DNA of 64,000 nt, taken from the NCBI RefSeq assembly GCF_012027495.1, contig NZ_SNUK01000001.1, positions 372,001-436,000 on the forward strand, read 5' to 3'. Position numbers and translations under genes: made by a program. Source of the stretch: Thermococcus sp. JdF3 (GTDB lineage Archaea; Methanobacteriota_B; Thermococci; Thermococcales; Thermococcaceae). Numbering within the stretch: position 1 is the stretch's first letter; each line of letters opens with the position of its first letter. Under the pieces are notes generated by a model. That model made no database searches and had not been told where the DNA came from. It was given only the letters and a program-made list of their open reading frames with translations. Shown here piece by piece: positions 1-7,833 of the stretch.

Positions 1-278
1 TATGGAAGGACGTTGCCTGGCGCCTTGAGGGGCCCAGGAGGCAGAGGGCTGAGGTGAACGTCAGCAGGATCAACCGCTACACCAAGGACGGCGACACCGT
101 CATCGTTCCCGGAAACGTCCTCGGTGCAGGAAAGCTCGAGCACAAGGTCACCGTTGCCGCCTGGAAGTTCAGCGAGACTGCCAAGAGGAAGATAGTCGAG
201 GCCGGTGGAGAGGTCCTCACGATTGAGGAGCTCATCGAGAGAAACCCGAAGGGTAGTGGAGTAATCATAATGGAGTGA
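1..278 (+). CDS. rpl18e: 50S ribosomal protein L18e, 5'-truncated
   Basis: This is the C-terminal part of the archaeal/eukaryotic large-subunit protein eL18. The reading frame is open from base 3 with no start codon, so the gene begins upstream of the window; about 91 residues are visible of a family length near 120. The visible part contains the conserved core around [13 protein letters not shown] and the basic tail. It is followed after 6 bases by L13, the usual archaeal order L18e-L13-S9-RpoN-RpoK-S2. Family assignment rests on sequence recognition and on this gene order. Confidence 0.95.
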   Translation, partial: WKDVAWRLEGPRRQRAEVNVSRINRYTKDGDTVIVPGNVLGAGKLEHKVTVAAWKFSETAKRKIVEAGGEVLTIEELIERNPKGSGVIIME

Positions 279-284
279 TGGGCC

Positions 285-713
285 ATGAGGATAATTAACG
301 CTGAAGGACTCATACTCGGAAGGCTCGCCTCGAAGGTCGCCAAGATGCTCCTTGAGGGCGAGGAAATCGTCATAGTCAACGCCGAGAAGGCCATCATCAC
401 CGGAAACCGCGAGGACATCTTCGCCAAGTACAAGCAGAGGACCGGACTGAGGACCAGGACCAACCCGAGGAAGGGTCCGTTCTACCCGAAGAGGAGCGAC
501 GAGATAGTCAGGAGAACCGTCAGGGGAATGCTCCCCTGGAAGACCGACCGCGGAAGGAAGGCCTTCAAGAGGCTCAAGGTTTACGTCGGCGTTCCGAAGG
601 AGTTCGAGGGCAGGGAGCTTGAGACGATAAGCGAGGCCCACAGCTCGAGGATCGCAACCCCGAAGTACGTTACCGTTGGCGAGGTTGCCAAGTTCCTCGG
701 TGGAAAGTTCTGA
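285..713 (+). CDS. rpl13: 50S ribosomal protein L13 (uL13)
   Basis: Large-subunit ribosomal protein uL13, 142 residues, normal for archaea. The N-terminal core ([12 protein letters not shown], residues about 9-20, then [15 protein letters not shown]) and the basic central region with [20 protein letters not shown] are characteristic. The ATG lies 6 bases after the L18e stop and 11 bases before S9, so the genes are co-transcribed and probably translationally coupled. Nothing is unusual about it. Confidence 0.97.
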   Translation: MRIINAEGLILGRLASKVAKMLLEGEEIVIVNAEKAIITGNREDIFAKYKQRTGLRTRTNPRKGPFYPKRSDEIVRRTVRGMLPWKTDRGRKAFKRLKVYVGVPKEFEGRELETISEAHSSRIATPKYVTVGEVAKFLGGKF

Positions 714-724
714 GGTGAGAGAAG

Positions 725-1132
725 ATGAAGGTCATCCAGACTGCTGGTAAGAGGAAGACGGCCATCGCGAGGGCCACCATCAGGGAAGGAAAGGGTCGCG
801 TCAGGATCAACCACAAGCCGGTTGAGATAATCGAGCCGGAGATAGCGCGCTTCACCATCATGGAGCCGCTCGTCCTCGCCGGAGAGGAGATAGTTGGCAA
901 GGTTGACATAGACGTCAAGGTCGAGGGCGGAGGCTTCATGGGACAGGCCGAGGCCGCTAGGGTTGCCATAGCCAGGGCTCTCGTCGAGTGGACCAATGAC
1001 ATGAACCTCAAGGACAAGTTCATGAAGTACGACAGGACCATGCTCGTCGGCGACAGCAGGAGAACCGAGATGCACAAGCCCAACCGCTCGACCAAGGGTC
1101 CGCGTGCCAAGAGGCAGAAGTCCTACCGCTGA
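725..1132 (+). CDS. rps9: 30S ribosomal protein S9 (uS9)
   Basis: Small-subunit protein uS9, 135 residues, binding the head of the 30S particle with its C-terminal tail reaching the P-site tRNA. Recognised by the [12 protein letters not shown] start and the conserved lysine/arginine-rich C-terminus ([10 protein letters not shown]), which ends in the typical K-x-Y-R. The ATG is preceded by GAGGTGAGAGAAG. Third gene of the ribosomal operon, directly upstream of rpoN. Confidence 0.97.
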   Translation: MKVIQTAGKRKTAIARATIREGKGRVRINHKPVEIIEPEIARFTIMEPLVLAGEEIVGKVDIDVKVEGGGFMGQAEAARVAIARALVEWTNDMNLKDKFMKYDRTMLVGDSRRTEMHKPNRSTKGPRAKRQKSYR

Positions 1133-1167
1133 CCGCTTTCCTTTAATATTCGGAGAAGGTGATACGG

Positions 1168-1365
1168 GTGATAGTCCCCGTCAGGTGCTTCACGTGTGGA
1201 AAGGTCATAGGAGATAAATACTACGAGTTTAAGGCCCGCGTTGGGAAGGGCGAGGATCCCGAGAGGGTGCTCGACGACCTCGGGATCGAAAGATACTGCT
1301 GCAGGAGGACCCTCCTCAGCCACGTCGAGCTCGTGGATAGCGCCATGAAGTACAGGGTGTATTAA
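1168..1365 (+). CDS. rpoN: DNA-directed RNA polymerase subunit N (Rpb10)
   Basis: Small zinc-binding subunit of archaeal RNA polymerase, equivalent to Rpb10, that helps assemble the RpoD/L platform. I chose the GTG at 1168, giving 65 residues starting [12 protein letters not shown], because this is the family N-terminus and a GGTGAT ribosome binding site lies just upstream; the in-frame GTG at 1159 overlaps that site. The zinc ligands are visible as C7-x2-C10 and the adjacent C44-C45 pair (YCCRR). Sixteen bases after its stop a tRNA-Pro begins on the same strand. Confidence 0.96.
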   Translation: MIVPVRCFTCGKVIGDKYYEFKARVGKGEDPERVLDDLGIERYCCRRTLLSHVELVDSAMKYRVY

Positions 1366-1381
1366 AAACCGCACTTCTTGG

Positions 1382-1459
1382 GGGGCCGTGGGGTAGCTTG
1401 GTCTATCCTCCCGGCTTGGGGTGCCGGAGACCCGGGTTCAAATCCCGGCGGCCCCACCA
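1382..1459 (+). tRNA. tRNA-Pro (anticodon GGG)
   Basis: The acceptor arms GGGGCCG and CGGCCCC pair perfectly, the anticodon stem CCGGC/GCCGG closes the loop TTGGGGT with anticodon GGG, and the T-loop reads GGTTCAAATC. CCA is encoded. It sits in the ribosomal/RNAP operon between rpoN and rpoK, so it is either processed from the operon transcript or read from its own promoter inside the rpoN end. Confidence 0.97.
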
Positions 1460-1511
1460 AATGTTTGCAGTGGATGTTTGATGCGGAATGTGGAAGGCAG
1501 GGGTGGTAGTC

Positions 1512-1685
1512 ATGTTTAAGTATACCCGCTTTGAGAAGGCCCGTATCATCGGAGCAAGGGCCCTCCAGATAGCGATGGGTGCGCCCATACTCATCGACGT
1601 CCCGGAAGGAATCACGCCGCTCGACGCCGCGATGCTCGAGTTTGAAAAAGGAATAATCCCGCTCACCGTAATAAGGCCGAGCTGA
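1512..1685 (+). CDS. rpoK: DNA-directed RNA polymerase subunit K (Rpb6)
   Basis: Archaeal counterpart of Rpb6/omega, a core assembly subunit of RNA polymerase. The ATG at 1512 gives 57 residues starting MFKYTRFEKARIIGARALQ, the family N-terminus; upstream in-frame codons would add eight unconserved residues and overlap the GGGGTGGT ribosome binding site. The conserved ARALQIAMGAPILI core and the C-terminal GIIPLTVIRP are present. It is followed after 6 bases by the enolase-like gene. Confidence 0.95.
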   Translation: MFKYTRFEKARIIGARALQIAMGAPILIDVPEGITPLDAAMLEFEKGIIPLTVIRPS

Positions 1686-1691
1686 TGAGAG

Positions 1692-2717
1692 ATGACCGTG
1701 ATAGAGAACGTGATCGGCAGGGTTGCGGTGCTCAAGGGTGGCAGATACTCCGTTGAGGTAGACGTTGTGACGAGCTCCGGCTTCGGCCGCTTTGCCGCGC
1801 CCGTGGACGAGAACCCGGGCCTTTACATAGCGGAGGCCCACCGGGCAGTCAGTGAGGTCGACGAGATAATAGGGCCGGAACTCATAGGATTCGACTCGAG
1901 CGAGCAGGAGCTCATAGACAGCTACCTCTGGGAGATAGACGGCACCGATAACTTCAGCCACATTGGGGCCAATACTGCGCTGGCAGTCTCGATGGCGGTT
2001 GCCAAAGCCGCTGCCAGCGTCAAGAGAATGCCCCTCTACAACTATATCGGTGGCACATTCACCACCGAACTTCCTGTGCCCATACTTGAGATTGCGAGCG
2101 GTGAGGCCTTCGACTACTACGTCATGGTCAGGGACCTCATGGAGATAACCGACGTCGTCGATGCGGTTAACAAGGTCCTTGAACATGCAGAGGCCGGAAC
2201 GGTGGAGGCCTTCTCGAAGGCCACCGAGAAAGCAACCGACGAACTCGGCCTCGAGGTTGCCCTCGGCCTCGTGCAGAGGGTTCCAATGGATATGGAGGAA
2301 GTGCTCTCCGTAGTCGAGGACAACAACGTGGCCTACATAAAGCCCCTCGGCGATGAGGAGCTGTTCCTTGAGCTGATAGCAGGTACCCACGAGGTGTTCG
2401 TTGACGGCGAGCACCTCTTCCGCGAGAAGGACATACTGGACAGGCGCTACTACAATGCCCTATCGATAAAGCCGATAAACCTGGGCACGCTCACCGACTT
2501 ATACAACCTCGTGAACGACGCGAAGTCGGAGAGGATAACCCCCATCCTCGCGGAGGCTCGCTACGAGTCCTCCGACGAGGCCCTGGCCCACGTAGCCGTG
2601 GGCCTTCGCTGTCCGGCGATGGTGCTCCGCAAGGATTCCATCGCCAAGCTGAACGAGTTGATTCGCATAGCCGAAGATTTGGGTGAAAGGGGTAGGATAA
2701 TAACCTTTGAAGGATGA
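1692..2717 (+). CDS. Enolase-like protein, probably non-catalytic
   Basis: A 341-residue relative of enolase (true enolases are about 430). The N-terminal domain aligns well: EIIGPELIGFDSSEQELID and LWEIDGTDNFSHIGANTALAVSMAVAKAA match the enolase N-domain. The barrel part is shortened and degenerate. The region matching the KVNQIGT strand keeps a lysine (SIKPINLGTLTD), but the SHRSGETED stretch that supplies the catalytic histidine reads EARYESSDE, and the downstream lysine after VGL is missing. The classical SGASTG substrate loop is not recognisable. Gene order (rpoK, this gene, S2) is, from memory, conserved in Thermococcales, which implies a maintained but different role. Glycolytic activity is unlikely; a structural or regulatory role is inference. 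Confidence 0.85.
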   Translation: MTVIENVIGRVAVLKGGRYSVEVDVVTSSGFGRFAAPVDENPGLYIAEAHRAVSEVDEIIGPELIGFDSSEQELIDSYLWEIDGTDNFSHIGANTALAVSMAVAKAAASVKRMPLYNYIGGTFTTELPVPILEIASGEAFDYYVMVRDLMEITDVVDAVNKVLEHAEAGTVEAFSKATEKATDELGLEVALGLVQRVPMDMEEVLSVVEDNNVAYIKPLGDEELFLELIAGTHEVFVDGEHLFREKDILDRRYYNALSIKPINLGTLTDLYNLVNDAKSERITPILAEARYESSDEALAHVAVGLRCPAMVLRKDSIAKLNELIRIAEDLGERGRIITFEG

Positions 2718-2730
2718 GGAGGTGTGAAAA

Positions 2731-3336
2731 ATGGAGGAATACCTCGTTCCACTCGACCAGTACCTTGCCGCCGGTGTCCACATCGGAACCCAGCAGAAGA
2801 CCCAGGACATGAAGAGGTTTATTTACCGTGTCAGGCAGGACGGCCTCTACGTGCTTGACGTCAGGAAGACCGACGAGAGGCTCAGGGTCGCCGGCAAGTT
2901 CCTCGCCAAGTTCGACCCCGAGAACATTCTCGCCGTCAGCGTCAGGCTCTACGGCCAGAAGCCGGTCAAGAAGTTCGGTGACGTTACCGGTGTCCGCTCG
3001 ATACCCGGCCGTTTCCTCCCGGGAACCATGACCAACCCGCAGGTCAAGAACTTCATGGAGCCGGACGCCCTCATAGTCACCGACCCGAGGGCCGACCACC
3101 AGGCCATGAAGGAGGCCATCGAGATTGGCATACCGATAGTGGCCCTCGTCGACACTGAGAACTTCCTCAGCTACGTTGACGTTGCGATCCCGACCAACAA
3201 CAAGGGTAGGAAGGCCCTTGCTCTCATCTACTGGATCCTCGCGAGGGAGATACTCTACAACAGGAAGGAGATCGAGAGCAGGGAGGACTTCAAGGTTCCG
3301 GTCGAGGACTTCGAGATGAGGATTATCAGGACCTGA
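2731..3336 (+). CDS. rps2: 30S ribosomal protein S2 (uS2)
   Basis: Small-subunit protein uS2 (the eukaryotic RPSA family), 201 residues. The starting segment [14 protein letters not shown], the strand [14 protein letters not shown] and [16 protein letters not shown] identify it. The ATG follows GAGGTGTGAAAA. It closes the ribosomal operon; a GAGGGG/CCCCTC inverted repeat (3336-3341 with 3354-3359) spans an ATTTTTAA stretch that is probably the TATA element of the next tRNA. Confidence 0.97.
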   Translation: MEEYLVPLDQYLAAGVHIGTQQKTQDMKRFIYRVRQDGLYVLDVRKTDERLRVAGKFLAKFDPENILAVSVRLYGQKPVKKFGDVTGVRSIPGRFLPGTMTNPQVKNFMEPDALIVTDPRADHQAMKEAIEIGIPIVALVDTENFLSYVDVAIPTNNKGRKALALIYWILAREILYNRKEIESREDFKVPVEDFEMRIIRT

Positions 3337-3376
3337 GGGGAAGATTTTTAACGCCCCTCGCTTTACACTCCCTCGC

Positions 3377-3464
3377 GCGGGGGTGCCCGAGCCTGGCCAA
3401 AGGGGGCGGACTTAAGATCCGCTGCCGAAGGGCTACGCGGGTTCGAATCCCGTCCCCCGCACCA
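3377..3464 (+). tRNA. tRNA-Leu (anticodon TAA)
   Basis: Class II tRNA with a long variable arm. Acceptor GCGGGGG pairs with CCCCCGC, anticodon stem GCGGA/TCCGC closes the loop CTTAAGA with anticodon TAA, and the T-arm reads GGGTTCGAATCCC. CCA is encoded at 3462-3464. Confidence 0.97.
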
Positions 3465-3522
3465 AAGCTTTAAAAGCCGAGTCGTGTAGGTGAAGACGGT
3501 TTAGGATCATGAGGTGATCACG

Positions 3523-3681
3523 ATGGCGAGATTCCCCGAGGCTGAGGCCAGAATCTTTAGGAAGTACGTGTGCATGCGCTGCGGTGCCACTAACCCGTGG
3601 AAGGCCAAGAAGTGCAGGAAGTGCGGCTACAAGGGTCTCCGCCCGAAGGCGAGAGAGCCGCGCGGTGGAATGGGACGCTGA
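3523..3681 (+). CDS. rpl40e: 50S ribosomal protein L40e (eL40)
   Basis: Zinc-ribbon ribosomal protein of 52 residues, the archaeal form of the protein fused to ubiquitin in eukaryotes. It starts [12 protein letters not shown] and has C17-x2-C20 and C31-x2-C34 as zinc ligands, with a basic tail ending GGMGR. The ribosome binding site is GAGGTGATCACG just before the ATG. A TATA-like CTTTAAAAG follows the tRNA-Leu CCA, so it probably has its own promoter. Confidence 0.96.
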   Translation: MARFPEAEARIFRKYVCMRCGATNPWKAKKCRKCGYKGLRPKAREPRGGMGR

Positions 3682-3783
3682 AGTCCCAATCTTTTGCTTC
3701 CTATTTCTACGCTTCTCAGTTCTATGCTTTTCTGGAGAACCCTTCAGAAACGCAAAAATTATTTGCGGGCGAGGTTGCCCCCT

Positions 3784-4113
3784 TCAGACACCTTTCAGCT
3801 TCTCAACCATGTCCTCAAGAAAAGCTATTCCATCCTCAAGGAGCCTCTCTCCCTCAGGGGTGAGCTTGTAGTACTTCCTGGAGGGTTTTCCCGTCTGGCT
3901 CTCCTGCCACTCCGCGGTAACGTACCCATCTTTCTCGAGCTTGTAGAGGACAACGTATGAGCTGACGGTCGCGGGCTCGAAGTTGAATGCCTCCCTTATC
4001 CTCTCTTTCAGTTCGTAGGCGTACATGGGCCTCTCCCGCAGTAGCCGGAGTATGTACAGCCAGAGAACCTCTTTAGTTATCTTGTTCTTGAGCCTTTCCA
4101 TGGGGGTTGTCAT
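3784..4113 (-). CDS. PadR-family transcriptional regulator
   Basis: A 109-residue PadR-type winged-helix regulator. The features are ERPMYAYELKERI (helix 2), ATVSSYVVLYKLEKDGYV (recognition helix region), the wing with GKPSRKYYKLTPEGE, and a short C-terminal dimerisation helix. It is divergent from the FUN14-type gene at 4221, and the 107-base gap contains a perfect 15-base palindrome (4154-4168) next to its TATA element (about 4138-4147), which suggests autoregulation and control of the neighbour. The effector is unknown. Confidence 0.9.
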   Translation of the reverse strand: MTTPMERLKNKITKEVLWLYILRLLRERPMYAYELKERIREAFNFEPATVSSYVVLYKLEKDGYVTAEWQESQTGKPSRKYYKLTPEGERLLEDGIAFLEDMVEKLKGV

Positions 4114-4153
4114 GCTCTCACCCGACTTTTATGATCTGTAAATATTTTGGCTC

Positions 4154-4168
4154 CGTTTAATTTAAACG
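4154..4168. promoter_or_regulatory. Perfect palindrome between padR and FUN14 gene, candidate PadR operator
   Basis: CGTTTAATTTAAACG is a perfect palindrome about a central T. It lies on the upstream (BRE) side of the padR TATA element and about 12 bases upstream of the TATA-like GTTTTTATCC (about 4180-4189) of the FUN14 gene. Its position between a regulator and its divergent neighbour makes it the likely PadR binding site; this is inference. Confidence 0.55.
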
Positions 4169-4220
4169 TTTTGGCAACAAGTTTTTATCCGATGAAGTGC
4201 AAGGATTTTAGGGTGGTAGA

Positions 4221-4520
4221 ATGGAGTTCGACCTGAACGCTATGATGGGCGACATGGGAGTTGGGGCGGTGGTTGGGTTTGTAACCGGCTACGCCGTCAA
4301 AAAAATGATGAAGCTGGCACTTGCCCTCATCGGTGCCTACGTTGCCAGTTTGCTGTGGCTTGAACAGAAGGGTGTCCTCATAATCGATAAGGACAGACTC
4401 TTCAATCTCGTTGGCGACTGGACGCACGAAATAATGACCGCGAGCCAGAAGTTCATAGCTCTCCTGCCCGGTACCGCCGCTTTCGCTGGAGGCTTTGCGC
4501 TGGGATTCCACAAAGGTTAA
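4221..4520 (+). CDS. FUN14-family membrane protein
   Basis: A 99-residue small membrane protein of the FUN14 family. Visible are an N-terminal glycine-rich transmembrane helix (GVGAVVGFVTGYAVKKMMK), a second helix (LALALIGAYVASLLWL), and a C-terminal helix with the family GFALGFHKG ending. Its biochemical role in archaea is not known. The ATG follows GGGTGGTAGA. It is divergent from the PadR regulator and is followed 25 bases later by the flippase gene, so the two may be co-transcribed. Confidence 0.85.
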   Translation: MEFDLNAMMGDMGVGAVVGFVTGYAVKKMMKLALALIGAYVASLLWLEQKGVLIIDKDRLFNLVGDWTHEIMTASQKFIALLPGTAAFAGGFALGFHKG

Positions 4521-4545
4521 AATCCGGCACCTGTTTATTATTTCC

Positions 4546-5856
4546 ATGAGCTATGAACGTAGGGTCCTGCTACGTCACTCCCTGGCTTCCATAGTTGCCC
4601 TTGGAATAACGGGCCTCAGCAGGTTCCTGTATAGTGTAATAATAGCCAGACGGTTTGGTGTGGACGTTCTTGGAACGGCCAATTCACTCATCTCAAAGGC
4701 GTTTTTTGTGGCAATACCGCTGAGCTTTTTTGCGGTGGCCCTCGGTAAGTATTCCTCGGAGTTCCTTGGGAGGGATGACATAGATGCCGTGCGTTCCATT
4801 ACCCTGCCCGCGTTTTTGATGCCCGTTATTGGATTGTTGCTCCTTCCGTTTAACATGTACCTTTCCCTGCTGGCTGTCTTCCGCGCCGTTCAGCTGACCT
4901 TTCGGAGCTTCCTGTACGGGATTCACCGGGGGGAGCACTACGCGTATGTGATAGTGGTCTCCTTCATTGGATTTGCCTTAGGATTCCTTGTTCCCGATGT
5001 CTTTGCGCCATACCTGGTTTTCCTGGGCGTTATAGCCTTTGTCTCCGCCGTGTACCTATGGGTCGCTGGCTTTGTGGTACGGCCTCGCTGGGAATACCTC
5101 AGGCTGATGGTTACGTATTCCTCTTTCGCTTTCTTGGGAACCCTGTCGGGGGTCTTTCTGGTTCAGGGACCCTACTTCATGAGCGAGCGTCTTCTTGGGT
5201 CTGAGGCTGCTGGAGAGGTGTCCGCTGTTCTCTCCGCAGTTTTTTTGCTGACGTACATCCCCCAGGTTCTTCAGTCCGCGATAATGCCGATGTTCTCGTA
5301 TAAACACGGTCGGGCCGAGAGAGGATACGTTAAAAACCTGGCGGAGGAGGTTACGGAGTTTATAGTGTTAATCACTGGGAGTCTGGTTTTCATCCTCATG
5401 ATTTTCGGCAGGGAAATTCTGTCAGCGGTCTTTGGATTTGAAATCGGCCCATCTTTCTACCTGGCCCTGATGGCCATTGAAATTTATGTGGCGTACAACC
5501 CAAGTATAGTGGCCCTCAACTCCACTGCCTACGTAAAACGCGGGACCCTGGTTTCTCTCCTTGGAGCGGGGGTGGCTCTCGTTTCATGGTTCCTTCTGGT
5601 GCCAGTTACGGGGTCTGTGGGTGTGATGGGGGGTCTTTTATTGGCGTATGCGACCATCCTTGCCGGCGTGGTTTATTACTCAAAGAGCTTGCTTGGGATC
5701 TCTCCCTATGTTTATCTTCCCCTCATTGCCGCACTGATTCTCCAGGCGAGTGTTTTCGTATCAAAGTACCTTCTCCTGATGGCGTTTGGAGTGTTCCTCT
5801 TTCTTGAGTTGCCAGTAGTCAGGTCTTTGCTTGAACTGATTCGTGGTGTTAGTTAA
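4546..5856 (+). CDS. Polysaccharide/lipid-linked oligosaccharide flippase (MOP superfamily)
   Basis: Integral membrane protein of 436 residues with about 12-14 hydrophobic helices, resembling the polysaccharide transport (PST/Wzx) branch of the MATE/MOP superfamily. The N-terminus contains ITGLSRFLYSVIIARRFGVDVLG, the typical first-helix segment that flippases share. The ATG at 4546 (MSYERRVLLRH) avoids overlap with the FUN14 gene. It probably moves lipid-linked glycans across the membrane for N-glycosylation or surface polysaccharide; the substrate is not readable from sequence. Base composition and codon use are more AT-rich and less regular than the ribosomal genes before it. Confidence 0.82.
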   Translation: MSYERRVLLRHSLASIVALGITGLSRFLYSVIIARRFGVDVLGTANSLISKAFFVAIPLSFFAVALGKYSSEFLGRDDIDAVRSITLPAFLMPVIGLLLLPFNMYLSLLAVFRAVQLTFRSFLYGIHRGEHYAYVIVVSFIGFALGFLVPDVFAPYLVFLGVIAFVSAVYLWVAGFVVRPRWEYLRLMVTYSSFAFLGTLSGVFLVQGPYFMSERLLGSEAAGEVSAVLSAVFLLTYIPQVLQSAIMPMFSYKHGRAERGYVKNLAEEVTEFIVLITGSLVFILMIFGREILSAVFGFEIGPSFYLALMAIEIYVAYNPSIVALNSTAYVKRGTLVSLLGAGVALVSWFLLVPVTGSVGVMGGLLLAYATILAGVVYYSKSLLGISPYVYLPLIAALILQASVFVSKYLLLMAFGVFLFLELPVVRSLLELIRGVS

Positions 5857-5895
5857 GTTTATAAGTTTTCGACGGTTTATACACTCTGCCACGGT

Positions 5896-5983
5896 GCGGG
5901 GGTTGCCGAGCCTGGTCAAAGGCGGTGGACTCAAGATCCACTCCCGCAGGGGTTCAGGGGTTCAAATCCCCTCCCCCGCACCA
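5896..5983 (+). tRNA. tRNA-Leu (anticodon CAA)
   Basis: Class II tRNA. Acceptor GCGGGGG/CCCCCGC, anticodon stem GTGGA/TCCAC with loop CTCAAGA (anticodon CAA), long variable arm, GGTTCAAATCC T-arm, encoded CCA. A TATA-like TTTATAAG lies about 40 bases upstream. Confidence 0.97.
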
Positions 5984-6147
5984 CAGTTCCTTTTCAAGAA
6001 CGTGTTCTGGCGCCTTTTGGAAAGTTCCCCACTTTGAAGGGTGTTGTTTGTTGAAAGAATTAAGCGGTGATAGGTTGCGCGCCTCCATATCAGGGGTCAA
6101 GATGGGGGTGTGAATTTTTGAATTCGGACTCAACGCAGAACAGGTTA

Positions 6148-6225
6148 TGGCGGACCGGCGGGGATTCGAACCCCGGACCTGCGGCTTAGGAGGCCGCCGC
6201 CCTATCCTAGCTAGGCTACCGGTCC
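6148..6225 (-). tRNA. tRNA-Arg (anticodon CCT)
   Basis: Read on the minus strand: acceptor GGACCGG pairs with CCGGTCC, anticodon stem GCGGC/GCCGC closes CTCCTAA (anticodon CCT), T-loop GGTTCGAATCC, discriminator G, encoded CCA at 6148-6150. Its promoter must lie in the 70-base gap shared with the divergent Lrp-family gene. Confidence 0.97.
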
Positions 6226-6236
6226 ACTGCCCGCTA

Positions 6237-6251
6237 TTCCCTCCAAGGGAA
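6237..6251. promoter_or_regulatory. Inverted repeat upstream of Lrp-family gene
   Basis: TTCCCT-CCA-AGGGAA is a perfect inverted repeat, 1-2 bases upstream of the TATA element GTATTTAAAG (about 6253-6262) of the Lrp-family gene and 12 bases from the 5' end of the divergent tRNA-Arg. It could be an autoregulatory operator; no functional evidence beyond position. Confidence 0.35.
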
Positions 6252-6295
6252 GGGTATTTAAAGTTTACGGTCTACTCGGGAGGGGGTGGGATACG

Positions 6296-6745
6296 GTGGA
6301 CGAACTTGACCTAAGGATACTCTCACTGCTTCAGGAAAACGCCCGCCTGTCGTACCGTGAGATAGCGCGGGAGCTCAAAGTGGCCGTTGGAACCGTGTAC
6401 AACCGCATCAAAAAGATGGAGGAGGAGGGTGTAATCAGGGGATTTGCCCCGATCCTTGACTACGAGAAGCTTGGCTTTGGGCTGACCGCGGTTATAGGTG
6501 TCAAGGCCCAGGGGAGGCGCATCCTGGATATAGAGCGCGAGATAGCCAAAAACGAAAGGGTAATGCTGGTCTACGACATAACCGGTGAGTTCGATATAGT
6601 CCTGGTGGCGAAGTTCAGGGACAGGGCAGACATGAACCGCTTCGTTAAGTGGCTGCTCTCTCTCGATGGGGTGGAAAAAACGAACACGAGCGTTGCGATG
6701 CAGGTGGTTAAAGAGGACACGAGGCTAAAGCTAACGGAGGACTAG
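6296..6745 (+). CDS. Lrp/AsnC-family transcriptional regulator
   Basis: A 149-residue regulator with a GTG start. The N-terminal helix-turn-helix is in residues about 1-55 (DLRILSLLQENARLSYREIA, then VAVGTVYNRIKKMEEEGVI), followed by a RAM ligand-binding domain of alternating strands (TAVIGVKAQGR, VMLVYDITGEFDIVLVAKF). Such proteins form octamers and respond to amino acids or other small metabolites; the ligand here is not evident. The last 15 bases overlap the end of the convergent gene at 6731. Confidence 0.93.
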   Translation: MDELDLRILSLLQENARLSYREIARELKVAVGTVYNRIKKMEEEGVIRGFAPILDYEKLGFGLTAVIGVKAQGRRILDIEREIAKNERVMLVYDITGEFDIVLVAKFRDRADMNRFVKWLLSLDGVEKTNTSVAMQVVKEDTRLKLTED

Positions 6746-7057
6746 AACCTCGTCCAGGAATCGCTTCGCAAAGTCGTCGAAGCTCTCAACCGGAAGGATG
6801 ACTTCCTTCCCGTTGACTTTGCCCTCAAAAATCAGGTTTCTCGCCGTTATCTCCAGTATCTTTTTGAAGTCGGGGTTTTCCGCGATGGTGTTCCTGAGAA
6901 CCCGCGTGAACTCTGCCTCCTCCGCGTGCCGCACCACTCCCTCTATGACCACCTCTTTCCCGCACTCTTCCTCGGTGCATCTGAATTTAAAAGGGAGGCC
7001 GGGTTCGACCTCCACCGGAATCGTCAGGCCGTCGGCGTTGTATATGAACACCTTCAT
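6731..7057 (-). CDS. Conserved hypothetical protein (108 aa)
   Basis: Unrecognised 108-residue soluble protein. The ATG at 7057 is preceded by GGAGTGATTCCC on the minus strand, which favours it over the GTG at 7066. The sequence begins with beta-strand character (MKVFIYNADGLTIPVEV), has a C-x5-C pair (CTEEECGKEV) that might bind a metal or form a disulfide, then mixed helix/strand. It starts 5 bases after the GfcR stop, so it belongs to that operon and may serve the same pathway. No function is assigned. Confidence 0.7.
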   Translation of the reverse strand: MKVFIYNADGLTIPVEVEPGLPFKFRCTEEECGKEVVIEGVVRHAEEAEFTRVLRNTIAENPDFKKILEITARNLIFEGKVNGKEVILPVESFDDFAKRFLDEVLVLR

Positions 7058-7062
7058 GGGAA

Positions 7063-7779
7063 TCACTCCAGCCTTATGAGGCTCTCCACGGGGATGCTGT
7101 ACTCCTCACGCAGCCGCTCTATAACGTCCCCGACGCTTATGAGGAAGAACATCCCGACGGGCTTCGCCCCCGCCTGCCGGCACATCTCCAGGAGCGCCCT
7201 CTGCGTCTCGCCGCTCCTTATGACGTCGTCAACTATGAGGACGTTTTCGCCCTTCTTGAGGGCCCACTGCGGGAGGTACAGCGTCGTGACGCTTCCCGAG
7301 GCGCTCGGCACGTAGCTGACCTCGTAGAACTTCTCAACACCGACTTCCTTCTTCTTCTTGGCGTAGACAACATCGACGTTCAGCTCCCTCGCCACGTGGA
7401 CGCCGAGGGCTATTCCGTCCGTTGCGGCTGTGAGGACCCTATCGACGTTCTTGTCCATGTACCTGCTCGCCACGTCCTCCGCTATGAGGCTCATCAGGGC
7501 CGTGTCGCTGAGGACGGGCATGTTGTCAAAGAACCCGTACTCGTCGAATTTTATCCTCTTCCTGACCTCCTCCTCTACGTTGATGTACGGGAGGAGCAGA
7601 CTGAGGAGCTCCTTCGTTCTCTCGGCGCTCGGCAGGACCTTTCCCCTCACGTACCTGTTCAGCACGGTGATGGGGAGGCCGGTTATCTTGGAGAGCTCCT
7701 CGTAGGTGTAGGTCTTCTTGAGCAGTCTGAGCACCCTGACCAGTCTCAGCTTCTCCTGCACGGACTTCAGCTGACTCAT
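7063..7779 (-). CDS. gfcR: GfcR-type regulator: helix-turn-helix plus phosphoribosyltransferase domain
   Basis: A 238-residue protein of the family once annotated as PyrE-like protein. Residues about 25-55 form a helix-turn-helix (YEELSKITGLPITVLNRYVRG). The rest is a type I phosphoribosyltransferase fold with the PRPP-binding signature VLIVDDVIRSGETQRALL near residue 190. In haloarchaea GfcR activates sugar-degradation genes in response to phosphorylated intermediates; the Thermococcales role is not established. The ATG follows GGAGGTGAGAGC. It leads a two-gene operon with the 108-residue hypothetical protein. Confidence 0.88.
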   Translation of the reverse strand: MSQLKSVQEKLRLVRVLRLLKKTYTYEELSKITGLPITVLNRYVRGKVLPSAERTKELLSLLLPYINVEEEVRKRIKFDEYGFFDNMPVLSDTALMSLIAEDVASRYMDKNVDRVLTAATDGIALGVHVARELNVDVVYAKKKKEVGVEKFYEVSYVPSASGSVTTLYLPQWALKKGENVLIVDDVIRSGETQRALLEMCRQAGAKPVGMFFLISVGDVIERLREEYSIPVESLIRLE

Positions 7780-7833
7780 GCTCTCACCTCCGGTGCCCCT
7801 GAATTAACAAGAAAATGTATAAATAGGTTTCGG

